From the NCBI RefSeq assembly GCF_000498475.1, contig NZ_AVBI01000001.1, forward strand, positions 524,001 to 588,000: a stretch of 64,000 bases of DNA, written 5' to 3'. Positions within the stretch are counted from its first letter, which is position 1; every line of letters begins with the position of its first letter. Below the pieces are notes generated by a model, which saw only the letters and a program-made list of their open reading frames with translations, made no database searches and was not told where the DNA came from. A program made the translations under genes and the position numbers. This document shows, piece by piece, positions 1 through 6,578 of the stretch. The stretch is from Flavobacterium cauense R2A-7 (GTDB lineage: Bacteria; Bacteroidota; Bacteroidia; Flavobacteriales; Flavobacteriaceae).

Positions 1-126
1 TCATTAGAAGCAATGCAAATCCTTCGAATTCAAAACTTTGGTTAAATTACTAAAAAAAAGTGTGCCTTCAAAAAATAATTGTTTTTTTTAAAGCACAGAT
101 TAAAAGTCGGAACAGGTAAAACTCTT
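1..126. other. Window edge, no assignable gene
   Basis: AT-rich stretch downstream of the CDF transporter gene. Plus-strand frames 1 and 3 are open from the window edge to stops at 43-45 and 51-53, so the tail of a gene starting outside the window is possible. Neither short tail is recognisable. Confidence 0.4.
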
Positions 127-1038
127 TTAATCCTGAACAATAAAATTTTTAGAATCTTCTTTATAAAATTCGGGTTGGATGTTAACATGATTGATGCCGA
201 ACTTTTCGTGAAGCACTTCTTCCAGCTGATGCAAAATCACATTGAATTCGCTCATTTTAATATCTTCGGAACAATCCAGATGGGCTTCCAGATGCAATTC
301 TTCTTCGTTTAGGTGCCACACATGGATATGGTGTAATTTTCGAACACCCGGAATTTTGTGCACTTCGCGAACCATCTCTTTGATATCAATATGTTCCGGG
401 GTGAAAAGCATCAGCATTTTGGTGGATTTTTGCAATAAATCGGCACCCACGACAATCAAATAAATGGCGATGAGTAACGTCATTACACTGTCAATCCAGT
501 AAATTTGGTAGTATTTCATCAGTAAACCGCCTACTAACACCGCTACAGAAGCCATCATGTCGGTCAGCAAATGCAGGTAAGCCGATTTCATGTTCAGATT
601 GTGGTCGGCGTCTTTTTTAAGCAATAAAACCGAAGCACCGTTTACCACTATGCCCAGCAACGCGAGCCAGATTACCGTATCGGAAGCGATTTCGTGCGGA
701 TGAAAAAAACGGCTTATTGCTTCGTAAACCAGATACAACGCGACAAGAACCAAAGTAAATGCGTTAACAAATGCCGCGATTAATTCGGCCCGTTTTAAGC
801 CAAACGTTTGGTTAATCGATGCTTTTCTTCGGGATAATTTGTGGGCTACATAACTGAATAAAAGCGAAAGTACATCGCTGAAATTGTGCAGCGCATCCGA
901 AATCAGTGCCAAACTCCCTGAAAGAATTCCGCCCACCACTTGAGCCACGGTAATCACCACATTCAGTAAAATGGAATACACCAAGTTTTTACCTTCTACG
1001 TTGTGTTTGTGGATTTTATGGTTATGCTCGTGTTCCAT
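127..1038 (-). CDS. Cation diffusion facilitator family transporter (zinc-type)
   Basis: 303-residue inner-membrane metal/proton antiporter that probably exports Zn2+ or a similar divalent cation. The N-terminus is His-rich (residues 3-12). About six membrane helices follow, then a cytoplasmic C-terminal ferredoxin-like domain (about 210-290) containing a His-rich HHIHVWH segment. The helix-2 motif HNFSD (H51, D55) and the helix-5 motif HLLTD (H156, D160) give an HxxxD pair in both helices, the arrangement known for zinc-selective CDFs such as ZitB. The full family length is present. The gene is last in a minus-strand run after rpiB, but a strong hairpin lies between them, so it is probably transcribed separately. 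Metal specificity is inferred from the motif only. Confidence 0.93.
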   Translation of the reverse strand: MEHEHNHKIHKHNVEGKNLVYSILLNVVITVAQVVGGILSGSLALISDALHNFSDVLSLLFSYVAHKLSRRKASINQTFGLKRAELIAAFVNAFTLVLVALYLVYEAISRFFHPHEIASDTVIWLALLGIVVNGASVLLLKKDADHNLNMKSAYLHLLTDMMASVAVLVGGLLMKYYQIYWIDSVMTLLIAIYLIVVGADLLQKSTKMLMLFTPEHIDIKEMVREVHKIPGVRKLHHIHVWHLNEEELHLEAHLDCSEDIKMSEFNVILHQLEEVLHEKFGINHVNIQPEFYKEDSKNFIVQD

Positions 1039-1060
1039 TGTTTTTGATTGCTATCTAAAA

Positions 1061-1091
1061 AAAATCCGATTCTGTTCAAGAATCGGATTTT
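1061..1091 (-). terminator. Intrinsic terminator after rpiB
   Basis: Perfect 12-bp inverted repeat (AAAATCCGATTC / GAATCGGATTTT) with a 7-nt loop. On the minus strand it is followed by a run of T, directly downstream of the rpiB stop. Confidence 0.85.
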
Positions 1092-1102
1092 CATTATTTT
1101 AG

Positions 1103-1534
1103 TTACTGACAGGCAATTTTATTTACGCGTGTCGCGTGTCTTCCGCCTTCAAAATCGGTAGTTAAAAACGTTTCCACCATTTCCACGGCTTGTTGTACAG
1201 AAGTGTAACGCGCCGGAATGCTTATAATGTTCGCATCGTTGTGCTGACGGGCCAAAGCCGCAATCTCTTTCATCCAGCAAAGTGCCGCGCGAACGCCCTG
1301 GTGTTTGTTGGCTGTGATGGCAATCCCGTTACCGCTTCCGCAGATTACGATTCCGAAATCGGCATTCCCGTTTTGTACATCGTTGGCTACCGCATGACCG
1401 AAATCCGGATAATCCACACTGTCGAACGTATCGGTTCCGTGATTGATAACGGTGTGTCCTTTGGCTTCCAAATGTTGTACAATCGCTTTTTTGTAATCCG
1501 GTCCGGCGTGGTCGTTTCCGATAGAAATTTTCAT
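1103..1534 (-). CDS. rpiB: Ribose-5-phosphate isomerase B
   Basis: 143-residue enzyme that interconverts ribose 5-phosphate and ribulose 5-phosphate in the non-oxidative pentose phosphate pathway (cytoplasm). The N-terminal motif NDHAG (D8-H9) and the CGSGNG loop with the catalytic Cys65 are present. His98 in QHND and the C-terminal GGRHATRV phosphate-binding segment complete the RpiB/LacA signature. The frame is open upstream to 1582, but the MKISIGNDHAG start at 1534 fits the family N-terminus, and a TACCTTTG promoter box (1565-1572) sits just above it. The upstream minus-strand gene (DUF2007) ends only 40 bp away, so read-through is also possible. Confidence 0.95.
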   Translation of the reverse strand: MKISIGNDHAGPDYKKAIVQHLEAKGHTVINHGTDTFDSVDYPDFGHAVANDVQNGNADFGIVICGSGNGIAITANKHQGVRAALCWMKEIAALARQHNDANIISIPARYTSVQQAVEMVETFLTTDFEGGRHATRVNKIACQ

Positions 1535-1564
1535 TGTTGTGTTGTGTTTTGCAGTTATCTTGTA

Positions 1565-1572
1565 CAAAGGTA
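1565..1572 (-). promoter_or_regulatory. Flavobacterial -7 promoter box for rpiB
   Basis: Minus-strand TACCTTTG fits the Bacteroidota consensus TAnnTTTG, 30 nt upstream of the chosen rpiB start. No clear TTG -33 element was identified. Confidence 0.5.
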
Positions 1573-1574
1573 AA

Positions 1575-1814
1575 TCAAACAATTCTCAAATTCGAATCGT
1601 CTTCCAACTTTTTTAAAATGTCCCGAACCGCTTCCACATCATCGGGATGCACCTTCAGCCGGATACCGCCCAGCGCCTGCGAATACATTGGTACGATATT
1701 CATCATCGTTTCATTTTCAAAGAAATACTGAATTTCAAATTGCTCCAAAAGATGTTTCAGCACGGTAATTTCGTGCGGATACTCAAAAACGGCTACGGTT
1801 ACAAAATCATTCAT
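1575..1814 (-). CDS. DUF2007-type small protein
   Basis: 79-residue soluble protein of the DUF2007 'putative signal transducing' type. The recognisable layout is an N-terminal beta strand (VTVAVFEYPHEITVLKHLLE), an acidic/aromatic middle and a C-terminal strand-helix (GIRLKVHPDDVEAVRDILKK). These ACT-like small proteins occur widely in Bacteroidota, and their biochemical role is not established. It is the first gene of the minus-strand group DUF2007-rpiB and diverges from rnr across a 112-bp AT-rich gap. The family call rests on fold-level sequence pattern; no function is claimed. Confidence 0.75.
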   Translation of the reverse strand: MNDFVTVAVFEYPHEITVLKHLLEQFEIQYFFENETMMNIVPMYSQALGGIRLKVHPDDVEAVRDILKKLEDDSNLRIV

Positions 1815-1926
1815 AAAAAAGCTTTCCCTAAAGATACAAAAGTTATATTTAGTATAAATATTGCGCTTTAACCTTAAAAATCTTAATAGTTATTCGTAAT
1901 TTTCAGCATTATTAAGAAATGACACT

Positions 1927-4104
1927 ATGAGTAAGAGACCTAAAAAATTAGGAAAAAAACAACAGGATTTTACGGCGCAGATATTCAAAATATTATCGAA
2001 AGAGCCGAGCAAATCCTTCAACTACAAACAAATTGCCGCTGCGTTAGAACTAACCGATACCAAAAGCCGAAATGAAATCATCCGGGATTTAAAAGTATTG
2101 AAAGCCCAGGATAAGATTCACGAAACCGAAATTGGGAAATACCAGATTATTTCCAAAGCCGAATATTACGAAGGAGTAGTCGATATGACCAGCCGAAAAA
2201 CCGGTTATTTCGTGTGTCCGGAACTGGAACACGACGTCTTTATACCGGCCATCAACCTGAACCACGCGTTAGATGGTGATAAGGTGAGAGCCTACATTTA
2301 CAACCGCAGAAGTTCCCGAAAACCCGAAGCGGAAATTCTGGAAATTCTGGAGCGTAAAAAAGAAGAATTTGTTGGGGTAATCGACATTCAGAAGAATTTT
2401 GCTTTTGTGACTACGGCCAATGCCAAAATGTACACCGATATTTTCATTCCGAAGAACAAAATAGGCGAGGCCCAACATGGCGACGTTGTTTTGGTGAAAA
2501 TGGAAGACTGGCCCAAAAAAGCCGATTCTCCGTTTGGTTCGGTAATTAAAGTACTCGGAAAACCAGGCGAACACGACACGGAAATCCATGCGATTTTAGC
2601 CGAATACGGTTTGCCGTACGATTTCCCGCTGGAAGTGGAGGCTTATGCTAAACGCATCGATACGTCGATTACCGCCGAGGAAATAGCCAAACGCCGTGAC
2701 ATGCGTGACACCTTAACCTTCACCATCGACCCGAAAGACGCGAAAGATTTTGACGACGCGCTTTCGTTCAAGGTGTTGGACAACGGAAATTACGAAATCG
2801 GGATTCACATTGCCGATGTGTCGCATTACCTGCAGGAAGGAACGATTTTGGATGATGAAGCCTACAGCCGCGCCACCTCGGTGTATTTAGTAGATCGTGT
2901 GGTACCAATGCTTCCCGAAGTGTTGAGTAACTTCGCGTGTTCGTTGCGTCCGCACGAAGAAAAATACACGTTCTCGGCCGTTTTCGAACTGAACAACAAA
3001 GCCGAATTGGTCAACCAATGGTTTGGACGCACCGTGATTTATTCCGATCAGCGTTTTGCCTACGAAGAAGCCCAACACATTATTGAAACCAAAGGCGATA
3101 GCATTCCGAGCGAAATTTCCATCACCGGAAGCAGCTATAAAGTAGACGCTCCGATTGTGGAAGCTACTTTAAAAATGGACGAACTGGCTAAAATCTTACG
3201 TCGAAAACGTATGGCGGCCGGAGCAATTTCCTTTGACAAAGTGGAAGTGAAATTCAAATTGGATGAAAATGATGAACCGGTAGGCGTGTACTTCAAAGAA
3301 GCCAAAGATTCCAATCATCTGATTGAAGAATTCATGTTGCTGGCCAACCGAAAAGTGGCAGAATTCATCGGGAAACAAAAGAAAACGTTTGTGTATCGTG
3401 TACATGATGAACCGAATGAAGACAAGCTGATTAACATGCAAACCGTGATTTCTAAATTCGGTTATACGCTGGATTTGAAATCGAAACAAGGCATTTCCAA
3501 ATCACTAAACAGCTTGCTGGAAAATGTTCAGGGAAAAAAAGAACAGAATTTAATCGACACCTTAGCCATCCGAAGCATGAGCAAGGCAAGTTATTCTACG
3601 GAAAATATCGGGCATTACGGACTGGCGTTTGATTATTATTCGCATTTTACGTCACCCATCCGTCGTTATCCCGATGTAATGGCACACCGTTTGTTACAGC
3701 ATTATCTGGATGGCGGAAAAAGTGTAAACGAAGACGATTATGAAGAAAAATGCGTGCACTCGTCACAAATGGAAAGTCTGGCCGCCAATGCCGAACGCGA
3801 CTCCGTGAAATACATGCAGGTGAAATATATGCAGGATCATAAAGATCAGGAATTTCTGGGCGTCATTTCCGGTGTGACCGAATGGGGTATCTATGTGGAA
3901 ATCATCGAAAACAAATGCGAAGGTATGGTACGCATCCGTGAAATCCGTGACGATTATTACACGTTTGACGAAAAACAATATGCCTTGGTAGGCGAAGTTT
4001 CCAACAAGTTATTACAATTGGGCGACGAAATTTACGTTAAGGTAAAGAACGCCGATTTAGTTAAAAAACAATTGGATTTTCATTATATCAGAAAACAGGA
4101 ATAA
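1927..4104 (+). CDS. rnr: Ribonuclease R (3'-5' exoribonuclease)
   Basis: 725-residue RNase II/R family exonuclease that degrades structured RNA processively from the 3' end. Visible domains are an N-terminal winged-helix region (about 15-75), tandem cold-shock-like OB domains (about 80-230), the RNB catalytic domain with the acidic cluster DPKDAKDFDD (around residues 267-276), and a C-terminal S1 domain (about 640-720, from EFLGVISGVTEWGIYVEI). The short Lys-rich N-terminus is normal. The length is close to the usual 700-800. It is followed after 10 bp by the head-GIN gene on the same strand, so the two may be co-transcribed, though their functions are unrelated. Confidence 0.96.
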   Translation: MSKRPKKLGKKQQDFTAQIFKILSKEPSKSFNYKQIAAALELTDTKSRNEIIRDLKVLKAQDKIHETEIGKYQIISKAEYYEGVVDMTSRKTGYFVCPELEHDVFIPAINLNHALDGDKVRAYIYNRRSSRKPEAEILEILERKKEEFVGVIDIQKNFAFVTTANAKMYTDIFIPKNKIGEAQHGDVVLVKMEDWPKKADSPFGSVIKVLGKPGEHDTEIHAILAEYGLPYDFPLEVEAYAKRIDTSITAEEIAKRRDMRDTLTFTIDPKDAKDFDDALSFKVLDNGNYEIGIHIADVSHYLQEGTILDDEAYSRATSVYLVDRVVPMLPEVLSNFACSLRPHEEKYTFSAVFELNNKAELVNQWFGRTVIYSDQRFAYEEAQHIIETKGDSIPSEISITGSSYKVDAPIVEATLKMDELAKILRRKRMAAGAISFDKVEVKFKLDENDEPVGVYFKEAKDSNHLIEEFMLLANRKVAEFIGKQKKTFVYRVHDEPNEDKLINMQTVISKFGYTLDLKSKQGISKSLNSLLENVQGKKEQNLIDTLAIRSMSKASYSTENIGHYGLAFDYYSHFTSPIRRYPDVMAHRLLQHYLDGGKSVNEDDYEEKCVHSSQMESLAANAERDSVKYMQVKYMQDHKDQEFLGVISGVTEWGIYVEIIENKCEGMVRIREIRDDYYTFDEKQYALVGEVSNKLLQLGDEIYVKVKNADLVKKQLDFHYIRKQE

Positions 4105-4114
4105 ATTTTTAGTT

Positions 4115-4807
4115 ATGAAAAAAATAGTTTTAGTGGCTTTGCTTTTTACAGCACAGTTGAGTTTTTCACAGGAAAAAATTACTAAAAATGTAGGTGATTT
4201 TTCTACCGTGAAAGTATTCGATAAAATATCCGTACAACTTGTGGAAGGTACAGAAACCAAAGTAGAACTTTCCGGAGAACGCAAGGAAGACGTGGAACTC
4301 ATCAATAAAAACGGGGAGTTGAAAATTCGAATGTCATTAAAAAAATTGCTGAAAGGCGAAGAAATTACCGCCATCGTATACTTTAAAAAACTGGAAAGTG
4401 TGGAAGCCAGCGAAGGCGCTTATGTTTCGAGTCCTGCTACGTTCAGCGGTATTGATTTTAATATCAACGCCAAAGAAGGTGCCGAAATCAAACTGACACT
4501 GGATGTAAAAAGAGTGACGGTAAAATCCGGTTCGGGTGCGATGGTGCGTTTAACCGGAAAAGCACACAATCAGGATATTGTGGTTATGGGAGGCGGAACG
4601 GTTAAAGCAAGTGCGCTGGAAGGCGAACAAACCGTAGTGGTGGTAAATGCTGGTGGAGAAGCCGATGTAACCGCAACAGAATTGGTGGATGCCAAAACCC
4701 GAGCCGGCGGAAACATTACGATTTATGGAAATCCGCGCCAAATCAACCAAAAAACCGTTGCCGGCGGAACTATTCGTCAGCACAACCTGAATAAAATAAA
4801 GCAATAA
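4115..4807 (+). CDS. Head-GIN domain protein (DUF2807)
   Basis: 230-residue exported protein. It has a Sec signal peptide (MKKIVLVALLFTAQLSFSQ, cleavage after about residue 19) followed by a regular beta-solenoid-like repeat region. Typical strands are FSTVKVFDKISVQLVEG and VKSGSGAMVRLTG, characteristic of the DUF2807/putative auto-transporter adhesin 'head GIN' family common in Bacteroidota. It probably resides in the periplasm or on the outer surface; function is unknown. The gene begins 10 bp after rnr. Immediately downstream lies one of the heptad-period intergenic elements (4816-4863). Confidence 0.85.
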   Translation: MKKIVLVALLFTAQLSFSQEKITKNVGDFSTVKVFDKISVQLVEGTETKVELSGERKEDVELINKNGELKIRMSLKKLLKGEEITAIVYFKKLESVEASEGAYVSSPATFSGIDFNINAKEGAEIKLTLDVKRVTVKSGSGAMVRLTGKAHNQDIVVMGGGTVKASALEGEQTVVVVNAGGEADVTATELVDAKTRAGGNITIYGNPRQINQKTVAGGTIRQHNLNKIKQ

Positions 4808-4815
4808 TAATTTTT

Positions 4816-4863
4816 TGAATTCCTACACTTGAGTGCTGAATTCTGAATTCTAAATTCTAAATT
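4816..4863. repeat. Heptad-period intergenic element D
   Basis: Seven nearly in-phase 7-nt units starting at 4816. Unit 1 is TGAATTC, units 2-3 are diverged (CTACACT, TGAGTGC), units 4-5 are TGAATTC again, and units 6-7 are TAAATTC and a truncated TAAATT. It fills the gap between the DUF2807 stop and the lysE promoter box. It shares the 7-nt period with elements at 19741, 45753 and 52698, but here the unit contains a self-palindromic GAATTC. Confidence 0.6.
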
Positions 4864-4865
4864 TA

Positions 4866-4873
4866 TATCTTTG
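4866..4873 (+). promoter_or_regulatory. -7 promoter box for the LysE-type gene
   Basis: TATCTTTG matches TAnnTTTG, 19 nt upstream of the ATG at 4893 and abutting the heptad element. Confidence 0.55.
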
Positions 4874-4892
4874 TAAGTATAACAGTTTTTGA

Positions 4893-5579
4893 ATGATTGA
4901 CGACATCCTAACCGGAATTCCTTTAGGGTTCTTTCTTAGTTTTATGATTGGACCCGTTTTTTTTGTGCTACTCGAAACCAGTATTACCAAAGGTTTTCGG
5001 GCAGCCATGTCGTTTGATTTCGGAGTGGTTTTGGCCGATATTTTCTTCATCGCCGTAGCGTATTTCAGTAGTTACCGACTGATTCAGAGCATTAAAGACG
5101 ATCCGGCCTTGTTTATTTTTGGAGGCATCATCATGTTTACTTACGGACTGATTACCTTTTTAAAACTCCGCAAAGCACACAAGCTGATGGATCCCGATGA
5201 AGAAGTGATTGAAATCATCAAAAAAGACTACTTGAGCCTGTTCATCAAGGGATTTTTACTGAATTTCATCAACATTGGCGTTTTGGGATTTTGGCTGGCG
5301 ATTATCATTACGTTCGGACCGAAATTTGACATGGAAGCCTCCCGAATGGGGATTTTCTTCTCGGCCGTCATCGGTTCCTATTTAATCACTGATATCGGAA
5401 AAGTCCTTTTAGCCAAACAGTTGCGCAGTAAATTAACCCCCACCAACATTATCAAAGTTAAAAAGGCGAGCAGTGTTTTACTGATAATTTTCGGATTGGT
5501 CCTGATGCTTCAGGGCTGGTTCCCAAAAGAAAAGGAATTCGTGAAAGATCAGCTGGAGAAAATGGAGCAGACGCATTAA
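4893..5579 (+). CDS. LysE/RhtB-family exporter
   Basis: 228-residue inner-membrane protein of the LysE/RhtB amino-acid exporter superfamily. The N-terminal block GIPLGFFLSFMIGPVFFVLLE carries the family's Gly-Pro signature, followed by five further hydrophobic helices and a central charged loop (about residues 90-115). The C-terminus is a short charged tail. The likely role is efflux of an amino acid or related small molecule, but the substrate cannot be read from the sequence. It has its own promoter box and a downstream terminator, so it appears to be a single-gene unit. Confidence 0.85.
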   Translation: MIDDILTGIPLGFFLSFMIGPVFFVLLETSITKGFRAAMSFDFGVVLADIFFIAVAYFSSYRLIQSIKDDPALFIFGGIIMFTYGLITFLKLRKAHKLMDPDEEVIEIIKKDYLSLFIKGFLLNFINIGVLGFWLAIIITFGPKFDMEASRMGIFFSAVIGSYLITDIGKVLLAKQLRSKLTPTNIIKVKKASSVLLIIFGLVLMLQGWFPKEKEFVKDQLEKMEQTH

Positions 5580-5602
5580 TCTTTTTTAAAGTTTAATAGT
5601 AT

Positions 5603-5627
5603 AAAAGTCCTCGTTGTGAGGACTTTC
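5603..5627 (+). terminator. Intrinsic terminator after the LysE-type gene
   Basis: Stem AAAGTCCTC / GAGGACTTT with a 5-nt loop, followed by CTTTTTT. Confidence 0.8.
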
Positions 5628-5882
5628 TTTTTTAAAAACTCACATTAAACCTTTGGTGCAATTAGTTTTTATAATATTTATTTACAATAAAAATTTAATT
5701 CTATTTGTCATTCCGACGGAGGAGGAATCTCAAAAATTACCTTTTTAAGAATTTACACAGTAGATTATTAAACTTTGTTTTCCAACTCCTTGTTCCTTAA
5801 AAGTCTATTAAAGAACAAACCATCAAAAAGCTATCAGGAAAACCGCCACTTCTTTACCTAATTTTTCTTAAAATTTAAACAC
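5628..5882. other. Gene-free AT-rich stretch with one dispersed-repeat fragment
   Basis: No convincing ORF or RNA. It contains GTCATTCCGACGGAGGAGGA plus ATCTC at 5707-5731, similar to the 'GTCATTCCGACGAAGGAGGAATCTC' motif I recall as a dispersed repeat in Bacteroidota. Only one arm is seen here, with no partner inverted repeat nearby. Confidence 0.45.
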
Positions 5883-5910
5883 AAAAAAACCTCCAAGTTT
5901 CCTTGAAGGT
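5883..5910 (-). terminator. Terminator for tRNA-Cys
   Basis: Minus-strand stem ACCTTCAAG / CTTGGAGGT (9 bp, one G-U wobble) with a 4-nt loop, followed by a T run, starting 5 bp after the tRNA 3' end. Confidence 0.75.
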
Positions 5911-5915
5911 TTTTG

Positions 5916-5986
5916 AGGCATCGAGCGGATTCGAACCGCTGTAGACGGTTTTGCAGACCGCTTCCTAGCCACTCGGACACGATGCC
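5916..5986 (-). tRNA. tRNA-Cys (anticodon GCA)
   Basis: 71-nt cloverleaf on the minus strand. The acceptor stem is GGCATCG / CGATGCC with discriminator T (U73, the known cysteine identity base). The T-arm is AGCGG-TTCGAAT-CCGCT and the anticodon loop TCTGCAAAA contains GCA. CCA is not encoded. The length is typical for tRNA-Cys, and a terminator follows directly. Confidence 0.95.
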
Positions 5987-6068
5987 GTTGCTATTGGTGG
6001 GCAAATATAGAATATTTTTTTATTGTGACAAAGCCACAACACGGTAGAGTGTAAACTTTTTGAAAAAA

Positions 6069-6428
6069 TTAACTGCGGTATTCCTCTATCTGTACAGTAA
6101 CTGCTTCAACATCACCACCAATAGGCGGATTCAGTTTAGAAACCGCTACGATGATTCGGGAAACGGCAGGAATTTCATGGAAAACCCTGGCAATGATGCG
6201 TTGTGCCACGTGCTCCAGCAATTTGGAACGGATGGCCATTTCTTCGACCACAATTGTATTCAAATGGACATAATCCACAGTATCAGCAAGTTCATCCGAA
6301 AAAGACGATTTGCGTAAATCGGTTTTAATTTCCAGATCCACCGAATAATCGGAACCGATTTTACCTTCCTCCACCAAACAACCGTGGTACGAAAATGTTC
6401 GGATATTTTTTAATTTAATTACTCCCAT
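6069..6428 (-). CDS. folB: Dihydroneopterin aldolase
   Basis: 119-residue folate-pathway enzyme that cleaves 7,8-dihydroneopterin to 6-hydroxymethyl-dihydropterin and glycolaldehyde. Hallmarks are the N-terminal IRTFSYHGCLVEEGKIGSDY segment with the substrate-binding Glu, the central TVDYVHLNTIV motif, SKLLEHVAQRI in the middle helix, and the conserved C-terminal Lys-Leu-Asn-Pro-Pro turn. The enzyme normally forms an octamer of such subunits. It is a single minus-strand gene between tRNA-Cys and the divergent glnS. Confidence 0.94.
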   Translation of the reverse strand: MGVIKLKNIRTFSYHGCLVEEGKIGSDYSVDLEIKTDLRKSSFSDELADTVDYVHLNTIVVEEMAIRSKLLEHVAQRIIARVFHEIPAVSRIIVAVSKLNPPIGGDVEAVTVQIEEYRS

Positions 6429-6552
6429 TTTTAGTGTATTCGATAATTGGGTTATTCGTTTATTGGATAAAAGTACGAATTTTTGGAACTATTGCTGCAT
6501 AAAACGACAAATATCCAAAAGAACGATGGGCCAAATAACCAACATTTTTTGA

Positions 6553-6560
6553 TAACTTTG
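6553..6560 (+). promoter_or_regulatory. -7 promoter box for glnS
   Basis: TAACTTTG matches TAnnTTTG, 18 nt before the ATG at 6579. No well-spaced TTG was seen. Confidence 0.5.
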
Positions 6561-6578
6561 TTCTCTTAATACAACCTT

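Noticed and set aside
1..53. C-terminal tail of a plus-strand gene at the window edge
   Set aside because: Two frames are open for 14 and 16 codons, but neither tail is recognisable and no upstream sequence is available.
6060..6317. 85-codon plus-strand ORF over folB
   Set aside because: It is antisense to a well-recognised folB frame, and its composition matches an out-of-frame reading.
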